NCBI GenBank assembly: GCA_050295975.1
Contig: JBNKQR010000039.1
Location: forward strand, 1 to 28,051
Length of the DNA: 28,051 nucleotides
DNA from: JAPHTQ01 sp050295975
GTDB lineage: Bacteria; Pseudomonadota; Gammaproteobacteria; Thiohalomonadales; Thiohalomonadaceae
Direction: 5' to 3'
Shown here piece after piece: positions 7,784 through 15,523 of this stretch. The notes beneath the pieces were generated by a model, which made no database searches, was not told where the DNA came from, and saw only the letters and a program-made list of their open reading frames with translations. The position numbers and the translations under genes were made by a program. Each line of letters starts with the position of its first letter. Within the stretch, counting starts at the first letter, position 1.

Positions 7784-8326
7784 ATGGCAAGACTGACGAA
7801 GATATATACCCGCAGTGGCGACAAAGGCACCACCGGTCTCGGTGATGGTAGCCGGGTAGAGAAGGATCATCCACGCATCGAAGCGATTGGCACTGTGGAT
7901 GAACTCAACAGCAGCATCGGCCTGCTGCGCAGCCGTGCGCTGCCAGAATCACTCGATGAGCTGCTGTTACAGATCCAGCATGAACTATTCGACCTCGGTG
8001 CTGAGCTCTCGGTACCTGGACGCAATGCGATCGATGAAGATTGCGTAAAACGCCTGGAACAGGCACTGGATCACTACAACGCCGATCTACCAAAGCTACC
8101 GGAATTTATTCTCCCCGCTGGTGGTGACGCCACCGGTCACTGCCATATGGCACGCACCATCTGCCGTCGCGCCGAACGCACTGTCTACACAGCGGCCAAA
8201 GTGCAGGAGATAAACCCACAGGCCAATGCCTACCTTAACCGTCTCTCCGACCTGTTATTTGTTGTCGCTCGGGTGCTGGCACGTTTTGAAAACGGTGGTG
8301 AAGTACTGTGGCAACAAAAAAAATAA
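7784..8326 (+). CDS. pduO: PduO-type ATP:cob(I)alamin adenosyltransferase
   Basis: A 180-residue cytoplasmic enzyme that attaches the 5'-deoxyadenosyl group of ATP to cob(I)alamin or cobinamide, giving the coenzyme form. The N-terminal ATP-binding signature YTRSGDKGTTGLGDG is at residues 8-22. VDELNSSIG follows near 38-46, then FDLGAELSVPG, FILPAGG and the conserved CRRAERTV with the catalytic Arg/Glu. These mark the PduO (MMAB) fold, not the CobA/CobO or EutT types. It lies between tonB and the btuF-like gene in the riboswitch-controlled unit. Imported B12 would thus be adenosylated as soon as it reaches the cytoplasm. The last 19 bases overlap the next coding sequence. Family assignment is firm; the symbol is by type. 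Confidence 0.93.
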   Translation: MARLTKIYTRSGDKGTTGLGDGSRVEKDHPRIEAIGTVDELNSSIGLLRSRALPESLDELLLQIQHELFDLGAELSVPGRNAIDEDCVKRLEQALDHYNADLPKLPEFILPAGGDATGHCHMARTICRRAERTVYTAAKVQEINPQANAYLNRLSDLLFVVARVLARFENGGEVLWQQKK

Positions 8327-9144
8327 AAAACACGCTGCTGATTATTCTATTGCTGATATTGCCACAACTGGTACAGGCAGCAGAGTGCCCTCGCATTGTC
8401 AGCCAGTCGCCCTACATCAGCAAAACCCTGCAATGGTTGGGTCTGGAAAAATGCATTGTCGGCGTCAGTCGTTACGACACCCTTGAGCTGCCACAGACCG
8501 GCGGCGTGCTCGATCCCGATGCGGATCTGATCGCTGTACTTGAGCCGGAACTGCTGTTCGTCTCCGACTGGACCGATGAAGAAACTATCGCTCGTATTAC
8601 ACCGCCGGGGACACAGGCAATCCGCCTCGGCGGCTTCGGCAGCATGGGGGAGATCGAGAAAAATCTGCGCACCATCGGTCAGGCAACGCATATCGAAGAT
8701 ATCGAACAACGTATTGCACTGTTTCACCGTCAATGGGTGAATGCCGCAAAAGAACTCCAAGGTAACGGAAGGCGGATATTGTTGCTCTCCTCCTGTTCCG
8801 GTCAACCCTACTCCTTCGGCAGGGAGCGTTGGATAGGTGATCTCTTCACCCAGGCAGGATTCGTGGTGGCAGAAACCGAAGCGAAGATTCGCAACATCGG
8901 CCCAGGCAACGAATACACCACCATCAACGCACTCATCGACGCCACCCAGCCGGAACTGCTGTTTATATTCGATCACAAGGATCGCAAACAGTGCGCCTTC
9001 ATCAAGCCAAAAACCCCGCTACGCATCATCAACCTGGATGGTGAGAAATTCCTCAATCCATCACCGCAATTACTGGATGCCCTTGACGATATGAAGCAGG
9101 CTACAAATATCGAACCTTTGACCAACGCCAAATACGGGCGATAA
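8308..9144 (+). CDS. BtuF-like periplasmic cobalamin-binding protein (copy 1, divergent)
   Basis: A 278-residue class III periplasmic binding protein. A clear signal peptide (LLIILLLILPQLVQAA) covers about residues 9-25. The mature start has CPRIVSQSPYISKTLQWLGL and IVGVSRYD, a diverged form of the BtuF pattern RIVSLAPHITE...VGV. FLNPSPQLLDALDDM ends the second lobe. It should capture a corrinoid in the periplasm and hand it to a BtuC-type permease. The start is GTG at 8308, which overlaps the adenosyltransferase end by 19 nt; no earlier start keeps the signal peptide in phase. It is shorter and less BtuF-like than the second copy at 11908-12795. It may prefer another corrinoid, or use BtuCD from the upstream operon. 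Ligand identity is inferred from operon context. Confidence 0.8.
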   Translation: MATKKIKNTLLIILLLILPQLVQAAECPRIVSQSPYISKTLQWLGLEKCIVGVSRYDTLELPQTGGVLDPDADLIAVLEPELLFVSDWTDEETIARITPPGTQAIRLGGFGSMGEIEKNLRTIGQATHIEDIEQRIALFHRQWVNAAKELQGNGRRILLLSSCSGQPYSFGRERWIGDLFTQAGFVVAETEAKIRNIGPGNEYTTINALIDATQPELLFIFDHKDRKQCAFIKPKTPLRIINLDGEKFLNPSPQLLDALDDMKQATNIEPLTNAKYGR

Positions 9145-9177
9145 TCAGGGCAACAGGAAAATGCAAGGAGCAGTCTC

Positions 9178-9954
9178 ATGAATCCACCTATCGTCGTCAT
9201 CGGTACCGGTGAAATGTCCGGTGTCTTTACCCGCGGTTTCCTCAAGCAGGGATACCCGGTCTTTCCAGTTAATCGCAACACCGATATGGATAAGGTCGCT
9301 AAAGCACTGACTCCGCCGGCACTGGTGCTGGTCACCGTGGGTGAAAATGATCTGCATCCGGCACTGGAGAAGATCCCCGAGGCGTGGCGCGACTGTCTGG
9401 TGCTGTTACAGAATGAACTGCTGCCCCGTGACTGGGAAGCCCACGGTCTACAACACCCGACGGTCGTCTCTATCTGGTTCGAGAAGAAGAAGGGACAGGA
9501 TTATCGCGTGGTTGCCCCCTCACCTGTTTATGGTGGTGCCGCAGCGATTATCGAAGGGGCACTACAGTCCCTCGACATTCCCACCTGGGAGGTCAGTAGC
9601 GAAGCGGAGATGGAGTACGAACTGGTACGCAAGAACCTCTATATTCTCACCACCAACATCAGCGGGCTGGCACTGCCACCAGGTACCGAGGTGGGTGAGA
9701 TGTGGGAGCAGCACAATGCGCTGGCACGTGAGGTTGCCAATGAGGTACTCGATATTCAGTTCCACCTCATCGGTAAAGAACTGGATCGGGATAAAGTAAT
9801 CGCAGGAATGGTGGAGGGAATCGAAGGCGACCTGCACCACAAGTGCATGGGCCGCAGCGCCCCGATGCGTTTAGAGCGTAATCTTGGTTTTGCCGATGAA
9901 GCGGGACTCGCGGTGCCGAAGCTACGTGAGATTAACAGCACCGGTCACGGCTAA
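9178..9954 (+). CDS. Rossmann-fold, ketopantoate-reductase-like protein of unknown role
   Basis: A 258-residue soluble protein. The N-terminus PIVVIGTGEMSGVFTRGFL has a dinucleotide-binding turn G-x-G-x-x-S at residues 9-14, followed by VFPVNRNTD at the end of the second strand. VLVTVGENDL and VLLQNELLP fit the later strands of a Rossmann domain. The second half is helical, with KNLYILTTNISGLALPPGT and ANEVLDIQFHLIGKEL, resembling the C-terminal domain of ketopantoate-reductase-like dehydrogenases. No catalytic residue set can be assigned safely. AAGGAG at about 9167 supports the ATG at 9178. It starts 33 nt after the btuF-like gene and could be the last gene of the riboswitch-controlled unit. 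A link with B12 is only by position. Confidence 0.7.
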   Translation: MNPPIVVIGTGEMSGVFTRGFLKQGYPVFPVNRNTDMDKVAKALTPPALVLVTVGENDLHPALEKIPEAWRDCLVLLQNELLPRDWEAHGLQHPTVVSIWFEKKKGQDYRVVAPSPVYGGAAAIIEGALQSLDIPTWEVSSEAEMEYELVRKNLYILTTNISGLALPPGTEVGEMWEQHNALAREVANEVLDIQFHLIGKELDRDKVIAGMVEGIEGDLHHKCMGRSAPMRLERNLGFADEAGLAVPKLREINSTGHG

Positions 9955-9972
9955 GATTGATCACAATAAGCA

Positions 9973-10000
9973 GGTCGGATTAACACAGTGTAATCCGACC
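9973..10000. repeat. REP-like palindrome, copy 1
   Basis: GGTCGGATTA (9973-9982) and TAATCCGACC (9991-10000) form a perfect 10-bp stem with an 8-nt loop. An outer AGCAG/CTGCT pair (9969-9973, 10004-10008) could extend it with a bulge. It lies between two convergent genes. The same nine-base arms recur at 20665-20690. There is no run of T on either side, so it is a poor classical terminator. Confidence 0.75.
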
Positions 10001-10006
10001 TATCTG

Positions 10007-11827
10007 CTAACCCGCTTTTCTTGTGTCGCCCTGGTGCAGCGCAAGAAACTCCGCCGCACCATCCTTGCCCATATACTTCTGTAACACCCGCTCATCGGTT
10101 TGACGCAGGTCGACCATAATCAGGCCATCGATGCAATCGTTGAAATCCCGGTCCACATTAAAGCCGAGTAGGCGGCCGCCCAGTTTCAGATACTGTTTGA
10201 TCAGTACTGGAACACCCTTCTCACCACTCTCCTGAATCGCCACCAGTTCAGATACATCATCGATAGTGCCGATCCCGGCCAACTCGGCTTGCTGCCAGAT
10301 GGGTCGTAGGGCACCGCGATAGGGCTTGCGAGGACGGATGTGTCGGCTCAACTGCTTGTCATAGTTGTTGGCACGCAGAAAATCGATCAGCAGTTGTTGC
10401 GACACGGAGCAGTAATCGTTGCTGATACTTACCGGCCCAAACAGTACTGCGTAGCGCGGATGGTTAGCAACAAACTGACCAATCCCTTTCCACAGCAACA
10501 TCAGTGGAGCAAAACTGCGCTGGTATTCCGGACGGATAAAAGATCTCCCCAGTTCGATGGCCGGGTTGACCGCCTGAAGCAGACGTTTGCTGTAACGGAA
10601 CAGGGAGTGGCTATAGAAGCCCTTCTTGCCATACTTCTCTACGATCTCATCGGCCAGACCCAAACGATAGGCGCCCACCACTTCGCGACTCTCTTCGTTC
10701 CAGATAAAGAGGTGCAGGTAGTAACTATCGTAAAGATCGATGTCGCTGGCCCTGCCGGTACCCTCGCCCACCGCACGGAAAGTCAGTTCACGCAGGCGAC
10801 CCAACTCCTGCATCAGCCAGGTGATCTGCGCGGCCCGTGCAAAGTAAACCTTTAGACTGCCGCTCTCTGCCAGCTTTTGTGGTGCAGGCAGAGCAGCCAC
10901 CTCGGCAGCGAGTAGTTGTGATTCGATGGCAGAGGCTACTGCTTCCATACCTGTGGTATCTCCGGCCATGACCGTTTCGCGTTTTTCATTGTCACCACGA
11001 ATCAACATATAGCTACGCAAACGCAGATACTTTGCGATCTCATCATCGTTACCTTTACCCGCGACACGCTTGTTGCTGATCGATTCACCGACACGAAGTT
11101 CAATTACACGGTTACGTTTGTTAGCAAGCTCACGGGGCAGCATCAGTGTACGAAGGATGGGGTGTATCAAACCCAGTGCGTGAAACGTGACACTGTTACG
11201 TCCGGCGATGTGCATCGGCACCACCTGGGCACCGCTCTTGCGAATCATGCGTGCGATCACCGCATCCCACTTATCATCGCGAATAGTAAAGTTGCCATGA
11301 CGGAAACGGGAGACATCACCGGCAGGGAACACCACCAGCAGGCCACCATCTTTTAACCAGCGCATCGCCTCACGCATTGGTGCCAGATTTTGGCGGGTGG
11401 CATTGGGATGCCCATATGGATTCACACCGATAAAGGTGTCACTCATCTCAGGGATACGCTTGAGAATACCGTTGGCCATGATGCGGACATCGGAGCGCAC
11501 CTGACGCAACAACAGGGTCATAATCACCCCTTCGAGCCCACCGAAGGGATGGTTGGCCACAACCACTACCGGCCCCTCGCTCGGGATGTTGCGCAGATCG
11601 CCGTCGACGATGCGTGGCACCATATTCATATATTGCAGTGTCTGTGCGGCGAAGGCATCAGGAGTATCGGTCTCATCCAGACACTCGTAGCCGCGAGCCA
11701 GCCAGTCCAGACCAAGCAGGCGTTCGGTAACGGTCAGCAACGGCGTCCTGACTACACGTGGCAGTGAGGTAAACAGCAGGTCATCGATGCGAAAAGGGTT
11801 ATACGGTTTTTTGGCTGACATTTTCAT
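10007..11827 (-). CDS. olsF: OlsF-like bifunctional acyltransferase (ornithine-lipid synthesis)
   Basis: A 606-residue two-domain protein. Residues about 65-290 are a lysophospholipid-acyltransferase (PlsC-like) domain with NHPFGGLEG at 92-100 and FPAGDVSRF at 167-175. Residues about 320-530 form a GNAT-like N-acyl domain of the OlsB type, with the family pattern ELGRSFIRPEYQRS, then YAVLFGPVSISNDY. This order matches OlsF, which makes ornithine lipids by N-acylation of ornithine (C-terminal half) and O-acylation of the product (N-terminal half) at the membrane. The acyltransferase motif reads H-x5-E rather than the classic H-x4-D. The ATG at 11827 is followed by a second ATG two codons later, and either could be used. 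It lies 80 nt downstream of a btuF gene on the same strand. A more general hemolysin-like acyltransferase role cannot be excluded. Confidence 0.78.
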   Translation of the reverse strand: MKMSAKKPYNPFRIDDLLFTSLPRVVRTPLLTVTERLLGLDWLARGYECLDETDTPDAFAAQTLQYMNMVPRIVDGDLRNIPSEGPVVVVANHPFGGLEGVIMTLLLRQVRSDVRIMANGILKRIPEMSDTFIGVNPYGHPNATRQNLAPMREAMRWLKDGGLLVVFPAGDVSRFRHGNFTIRDDKWDAVIARMIRKSGAQVVPMHIAGRNSVTFHALGLIHPILRTLMLPRELANKRNRVIELRVGESISNKRVAGKGNDDEIAKYLRLRSYMLIRGDNEKRETVMAGDTTGMEAVASAIESQLLAAEVAALPAPQKLAESGSLKVYFARAAQITWLMQELGRLRELTFRAVGEGTGRASDIDLYDSYYLHLFIWNEESREVVGAYRLGLADEIVEKYGKKGFYSHSLFRYSKRLLQAVNPAIELGRSFIRPEYQRSFAPLMLLWKGIGQFVANHPRYAVLFGPVSISNDYCSVSQQLLIDFLRANNYDKQLSRHIRPRKPYRGALRPIWQQAELAGIGTIDDVSELVAIQESGEKGVPVLIKQYLKLGGRLLGFNVDRDFNDCIDGLIMVDLRQTDERVLQKYMGKDGAAEFLALHQGDTRKAG

Positions 11828-11907
11828 ACCCAGTAGTTGGCTTGCCTGGGCATGAATCTATGGGATAAATGTGAAACAACAGCGATGAAATGATGACAGT
11901 TTGATGA

Positions 11908-12795
11908 CTAGCGTCTTTGCGAATAATTTTTATTTGCCTCGTTGATGAAAGTACACATCTGCGTCGCCCCCTCTAGCAGGCGTGGCGTTGCTCTTTGCAA
12001 CAGGTCAGGGGGAATAAAACGCAACCCATCATCGCGCACCGCCTTGATGGTTTTCCACTTCCGCCACTCATCCAGCCACTCAGGACGCTCCTCAGCCATA
12101 CCGCTGGCGATGATCAGCTGTGGATTGGCTTGGATTACCGCTTCCTCTGAAATGGTCGGGGTCAGTGTCGTCATGTCGTCAAACACATTCTCACCACCAC
12201 AGAGACGAATCACATCACTAATCAGGTGATCGCCGCTCACCGTCATTAGCGGTCGATTCCAGATTTGGTAAAAAACCCGCAAAGGCGGCTTACCCTTATT
12301 CATCTTGTGTAGCTGTTCCATGCGGGAGGTAAAAAGCGTGGCCTGTGCAAGACCCTTATCCGTGTGACCGGTCAGTTTGCCCAGATTCCGCAGCCCCACG
12401 GCAATGTCAGGAAGGTGCACGGGTGCGCTTCGATAGAGCTTGAGCCCAAGCTCCTCCAGTTTTTCCAACAGCCGCACGTCATTACCGCCCTCCCAGCCCA
12501 CCACAAGGTCAGGCTTCAGTTGCAGCAATGTTTCAAGGTCAACGTTGCCGTAGCCTCCGACAGTAGGAATCTGTTTGGCAGCCTCAGGGAAGTTACTGAA
12601 CGCGACCACCCCCACCACCTGCGATCCGGCGCCGACGGCGAACAGTTGTTCAGTGATGTGGGGCGCCAGACTAACGATGCGTTGCGCCGGTTGTGCCAAC
12701 ACCACTTCATGACCCGTCTCATCGGTCACGACCACTTCCGCGCGCAGTGGCAAACTCAGGATCAGACCAAACAGAATCAAACCAAATCGTGACAT
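11908..12795 (-). CDS. btuF: BtuF: periplasmic cobalamin-binding protein (copy 2)
   Basis: A 295-residue class III binding protein. The signal peptide covers residues 1-19 (LILFGLILSLPLRA). The mature protein begins EVVVTDETGHEV, then the BtuF signature QRIVSLAPHITEQLFAVGAG and VVGVVAFSNFPEAA. LKPDLVVGWEGGND and SGDHLISDVIRLCGGENVF follow, typical of cobalamin-binding members. It delivers B12 to BtuCD. The ATG at 12795 has GAGGA upstream. It is transcribed divergently from cobQ with a 93-nt gap, so the two share a control region. It is closer to the BtuF pattern than the copy in the btuB operon. Having two copies and one visible BtuCD set suggests either ligand specialisation or redundancy. 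Confidence 0.88.
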   Translation of the reverse strand: MSRFGLILFGLILSLPLRAEVVVTDETGHEVVLAQPAQRIVSLAPHITEQLFAVGAGSQVVGVVAFSNFPEAAKQIPTVGGYGNVDLETLLQLKPDLVVGWEGGNDVRLLEKLEELGLKLYRSAPVHLPDIAVGLRNLGKLTGHTDKGLAQATLFTSRMEQLHKMNKGKPPLRVFYQIWNRPLMTVSGDHLISDVIRLCGGENVFDDMTTLTPTISEEAVIQANPQLIIASGMAEERPEWLDEWRKWKTIKAVRDDGLRFIPPDLLQRATPRLLEGATQMCTFINEANKNYSQRR

Positions 12796-12888
12796 GCAGA
12801 CATCCTCAACATTTGCGATGTAGACCGTGCAACAGGGTCAAAGTTTACCATTTCCATCACCTGGCTATACCCGCTACCATCCCCACCC

Positions 12889-14334
12889 ATGAACAAAACC
12901 CTCATGATTCAGGGCACCGCCTCCGACGCGGGCAAAAGCACTGTGGTGGCCGGGCTGTGCCGGGTATTCCAGCGCCAGGGCATCCAGGTCGCCCCGTTCA
13001 AACCCCAGAACATGGCCCTCAACAGCGCGGTGACCAGCGATGGCGGTGAGATCGGCCGTGCCCAGGCGGTACAGGCCCAGGCCGCTGGTGTAGAGCCACA
13101 CACTGATATGAACCCGGTGCTACTCAAACCGGCCAGCGACACCGGCGCGCAGGTGATCATCCACGGCAAGGCCCTGAGCCAAATGGAGGCGCAGGACTAC
13201 CACGCCTACAAGCACACCGCGATGCAGGCGGTGCTCGACTCCCACGTCCGGCTCAACGCCCAGTACCAGCGCGTTATCGTTGAGGGGGCGGGCAGCCCGG
13301 CGGAGATCAACCTGCGCGAGAACGACATCGCCAACATGGGCTATGCCGAAGCGGTGGACTGCCCAGTAATACTGGTAGCCGACATCGACAAGGGCGGCGT
13401 CTTCGCCCAGATCGTCGGTACCCTGGAACTGGTCTCGTCTAGCGAGCGGGAACGGATCAAGGGCTTCATCATTAACCGTTTCCGTGGCGATATCGCCCTG
13501 CTCCAGCCGGGCCTCAATTGGCTGGAGGAGAAAACCGGTAAACCAGTATTCGGCGTGCTGCCCTACCTGCACGGCCTGCACCTGGAGGCAGAGGATGCCC
13601 TGCCACGGGAAAGAGACGCTAGCGGAGCATCGTTCCACATTGTCGTTCCGGTCTTCCCCCGTATCAGCAACCACACCGATCTCGATCCCCTGCGCCACCA
13701 CCCCGGCGTCAGCGTTACCTTCGTCCCGCCCGGCGAGGCGCCACCGCCTGCCGATCTCGTGATCCTCCCCGGCAGCAAGAATGTCCGCGCCGACCTCACC
13801 TGGCTGCAACAGCAGGGCTGGGATGACTACTTACAGCATCACCTGCGCTACGGCGGCAAGGTGATCGGCATCTGTGGCGGCTTCCAGATGCTGGGAGAGA
13901 TGATCCACGACCAGCAGGGGCTGGAGGACAGACCCGGTAGCAGTGAGGGGCTCGGCCTGCTACCGATGCAGACCACGCTGGAGGAGGAGAAACAGCTGCG
14001 CCGTGTTACGGGTCGCCTGAGCCTCGATGATGCAGCGGTAGAGGGCTACGAGATCCACATGGGCGTCACCAGCGGCCCCGCGCTGGATTGCCCAGCAGTC
14101 CATCTCAGTGATCGCCCTGACGGTGCCATCAGTGAAGATGGGCAGGTGCTCGGCACCTACCTGCACGGCCTGTTCGAAAGCCCTGAGGCCTGCAATGCCC
14201 TACTCCACTGGGCCGGATTGAAGGAGAAGCAGGCCATCGACTACCACGCCCTGCGTGAGCGCGAGATCGACCGACTGGCCGATACACTGGAACAGCATCT
14301 GGATATGGCGCGGATTGAGGAATTATTTGCCTGA
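12889..14334 (+). CDS. cobQ: CobQ/CbiP: adenosylcobyric acid synthase
   Basis: A 481-residue glutamine-dependent amidotransferase that amidates four carboxylates of adenosylcobyrinic a,c-diamide to give cobyric acid. The N-terminal dethiobiotin-synthetase-like domain has GTASDAGKST at residues 9-18 and APFKPQNMALNS at 35-46. VEGAGSPAEINL and ADIDKGGVFAQIVGT follow. The C-terminal class I glutaminase domain has the nucleophile Cys329 in GICGGFQMLGE, then GYEIHMG and the catalytic His426 in YLHGLFES. All key residues are present and the length is normal. The ATG at 12889 has no strong ribosome site; another ATG at 12904 would lose only five residues. Its substrate implies corrin-ring synthesis or cobyrinate salvage genes elsewhere. 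It diverges from btuF. Confidence 0.95.
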   Translation: MNKTLMIQGTASDAGKSTVVAGLCRVFQRQGIQVAPFKPQNMALNSAVTSDGGEIGRAQAVQAQAAGVEPHTDMNPVLLKPASDTGAQVIIHGKALSQMEAQDYHAYKHTAMQAVLDSHVRLNAQYQRVIVEGAGSPAEINLRENDIANMGYAEAVDCPVILVADIDKGGVFAQIVGTLELVSSSERERIKGFIINRFRGDIALLQPGLNWLEEKTGKPVFGVLPYLHGLHLEAEDALPRERDASGASFHIVVPVFPRISNHTDLDPLRHHPGVSVTFVPPGEAPPPADLVILPGSKNVRADLTWLQQQGWDDYLQHHLRYGGKVIGICGGFQMLGEMIHDQQGLEDRPGSSEGLGLLPMQTTLEEEKQLRRVTGRLSLDDAAVEGYEIHMGVTSGPALDCPAVHLSDRPDGAISEDGQVLGTYLHGLFESPEACNALLHWAGLKEKQAIDYHALREREIDRLADTLEQHLDMARIEELFA

Positions 14335-14371
14335 GGGCACCACCATCCCTGCCCTATGGATTCCAATCACG

Positions 14372-14377
14372 TATAAT
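14372..14377 (+). promoter_or_regulatory. Candidate -10 box ahead of the small gene and ycgN
   Basis: A perfect TATAAT is present at 14372-14377, 27 nt before the ATG at 14405. No good -35 box or extended -10 accompanies it, so the call is weak. Confidence 0.35.
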
Positions 14378-14404
14378 CCCCCCTCACTCAAAACTACAAA
14401 GCCC

Positions 14405-14671
14405 ATGGACCTGACCCCACTCAATCAAACCCTTGCCCATATCGAAGCCGACTCCCGCTCTGGCCAGTCGTTGCTGCTCTACGCGCTGATGAAAACCCTC
14501 TCCATTCCCCAGGGCGGCCACTCCTATCTGCTGACCAAGCTGAAGGAGATGGACCCGGAGACACGCCAACTCGCCTACGGCCTGATGGAATTGATGGCCC
14601 AGGGTGCTACCGCTAAGGAAGAGTGGAAACTGGCAGAGGCGAAAATGGATCGCGCCATCGGAGCCGGTTGA
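14405..14671 (+). CDS. Small unknown protein coupled to ycgN
   Basis: An 88-residue protein that I do not recognise. It starts MDLTPLNQTLAHIEADSRSG and is soluble and mostly helical, with no Cys, signal peptide or membrane segment. The frame stays open upstream to 14255, but that extension lies inside cobQ. The ATG at 14405 follows a TATAAT box and is the likely start. Its TGA overlaps the ATG of ycgN by one base (TGATG at 14669-14673), a classic translational-coupling layout. This suggests that the two proteins are made together and perhaps work together. No function is claimed. Confidence 0.65.
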   Translation: MDLTPLNQTLAHIEADSRSGQSLLLYALMKTLSIPQGGHSYLLTKLKEMDPETRQLAYGLMELMAQGATAKEEWKLAEAKMDRAIGAG

Positions 14672-15111
14672 TGGAACGATTCTGGGAAACAAAAAGTCTC
14701 GATGAGATGAGCCGCGAGGAGTGGGAAAGCCTGTGTGATGGTTGTGCCCGTTGCTGCCTCCTCAAACTGGAAGATGAAGATAACGGCGAACTCTTCTACA
14801 CCAGCGTCGTCTGTCGCTACCTGGATCAGGAAAAGTGCAATTGCACTGTCTACAGTGAACGCACTGTACTCGTTCCCGACTGCCTCGAACTCGACACCAC
14901 CATTCTCCAGCACCTCAACTGGATGCCGCAAAGCTGTGCTTATCGTCTGCTCGGAGAAGGCAAACCGCTACCTGAGTGGCATCCACTCATTAGCGGTAAA
15001 AAGAAGAGCGTGCATGATGCAGGTATCTCGGTGCGTGGCTTCGCCATTAGCGAAGATGAGGTGGGATCACTGGAGGAGTTGGAAGAATATATTATTGACG
15101 CCGACGATTAG
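14671..15111 (+). CDS. ycgN: YcgN family protein (CxxCxxCC cysteine-cluster protein)
   Basis: A 146-residue protein of the UPF0260/YcgN family. The start MERFWETKSLDEMSREEWES and the cluster LCDGCARCC (Cys22, 25, 28, 29) match E. coli YcgN closely. Further cysteines at 48, 56, 58 and 71 complete the set that probably binds metal or an Fe-S centre. The molecular role of the family is not established. The ATG at 14671 is chosen over an in-frame start at 14623 because homologues begin here and it overlaps the preceding stop by one base. A small hypothetical gene on the minus strand converges on it with a 7-nt gap, leaving no obvious terminator. Confidence 0.93.
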   Translation: MERFWETKSLDEMSREEWESLCDGCARCCLLKLEDEDNGELFYTSVVCRYLDQEKCNCTVYSERTVLVPDCLELDTTILQHLNWMPQSCAYRLLGEGKPLPEWHPLISGKKKSVHDAGISVRGFAISEDEVGSLEELEEYIIDADD

Positions 15112-15118
15112 CGGATTG

Positions 15119-15520
15119 TCAGCACAGCCAGTCCAGGCTAACTGCCGTTACAAAATGGATATGTAGCTTCTCATCACCAGCTGCCTCATCAATGAATGCG
15201 TTTTCCGCACTATCTTCCCGATCTTTTCTGTCTCTACTTCTCAGCACCAGTCGAAAACGGTTATAGCCGTGTCTATCCCTGTCCTGCTTTCCGGCAGCGA
15301 CAAGGTGACGGATATTCTCAACAACTGTTTCTGCAGGGGTATCGGGAAGGATATAGATCAGGAGGGTATCGCCAATAACGATTCGGGTTGCAGTCCTACT
15401 ATCAGGGTCGAGTTCAATATTCGAAACTTCGATTTTATTGAAGACCTCATCCGGGCAACCGCATCCGAGCACATCGCGAGTAAAGGCGGTTATCTTTTCA
15501 TTGCGTAATAGGTGGCCCAT
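15119..15520 (-). CDS. Small conserved-looking hypothetical protein after the diguanylate cyclase
   Basis: A 133-residue soluble protein that I cannot assign. Near the N-terminus it has FTRDVLGCGCPDEVF with Cys20 and Cys22, which looks like a conserved motif. A strand-rich middle (RIVIGDTLLIYIL) and a highly charged region (RLVLRSRDRKDRED) follow. There is no signal peptide or membrane segment. Its ATG at 15520 is 3 nt downstream of the diguanylate cyclase stop on the same strand, so the two are very probably co-transcribed and coupled. It may be an accessory or effector of that c-di-GMP enzyme, which is inference from position only. Confidence 0.65.
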   Translation of the reverse strand: MGHLLRNEKITAFTRDVLGCGCPDEVFNKIEVSNIELDPDSRTATRIVIGDTLLIYILPDTPAETVVENIRHLVAAGKQDRDRHGYNRFRLVLRSRDRKDREDSAENAFIDEAAGDEKLHIHFVTAVSLDWLC

Positions 15521-15523
15521 TAC

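Noticed and set aside
12796..12888. A second cobalamin riboswitch or shared operator between btuF and cobQ
   Set aside because: The spacer is only 93 nt and has no B12 box or aptamer core. No clear promoter pair could be placed.
14255..14404. Upstream extension of the small gene before ycgN
   Set aside because: It lies within cobQ in another frame and gives Trp/Pro-rich, unnatural sequence. The ATG at 14405 is preferred.
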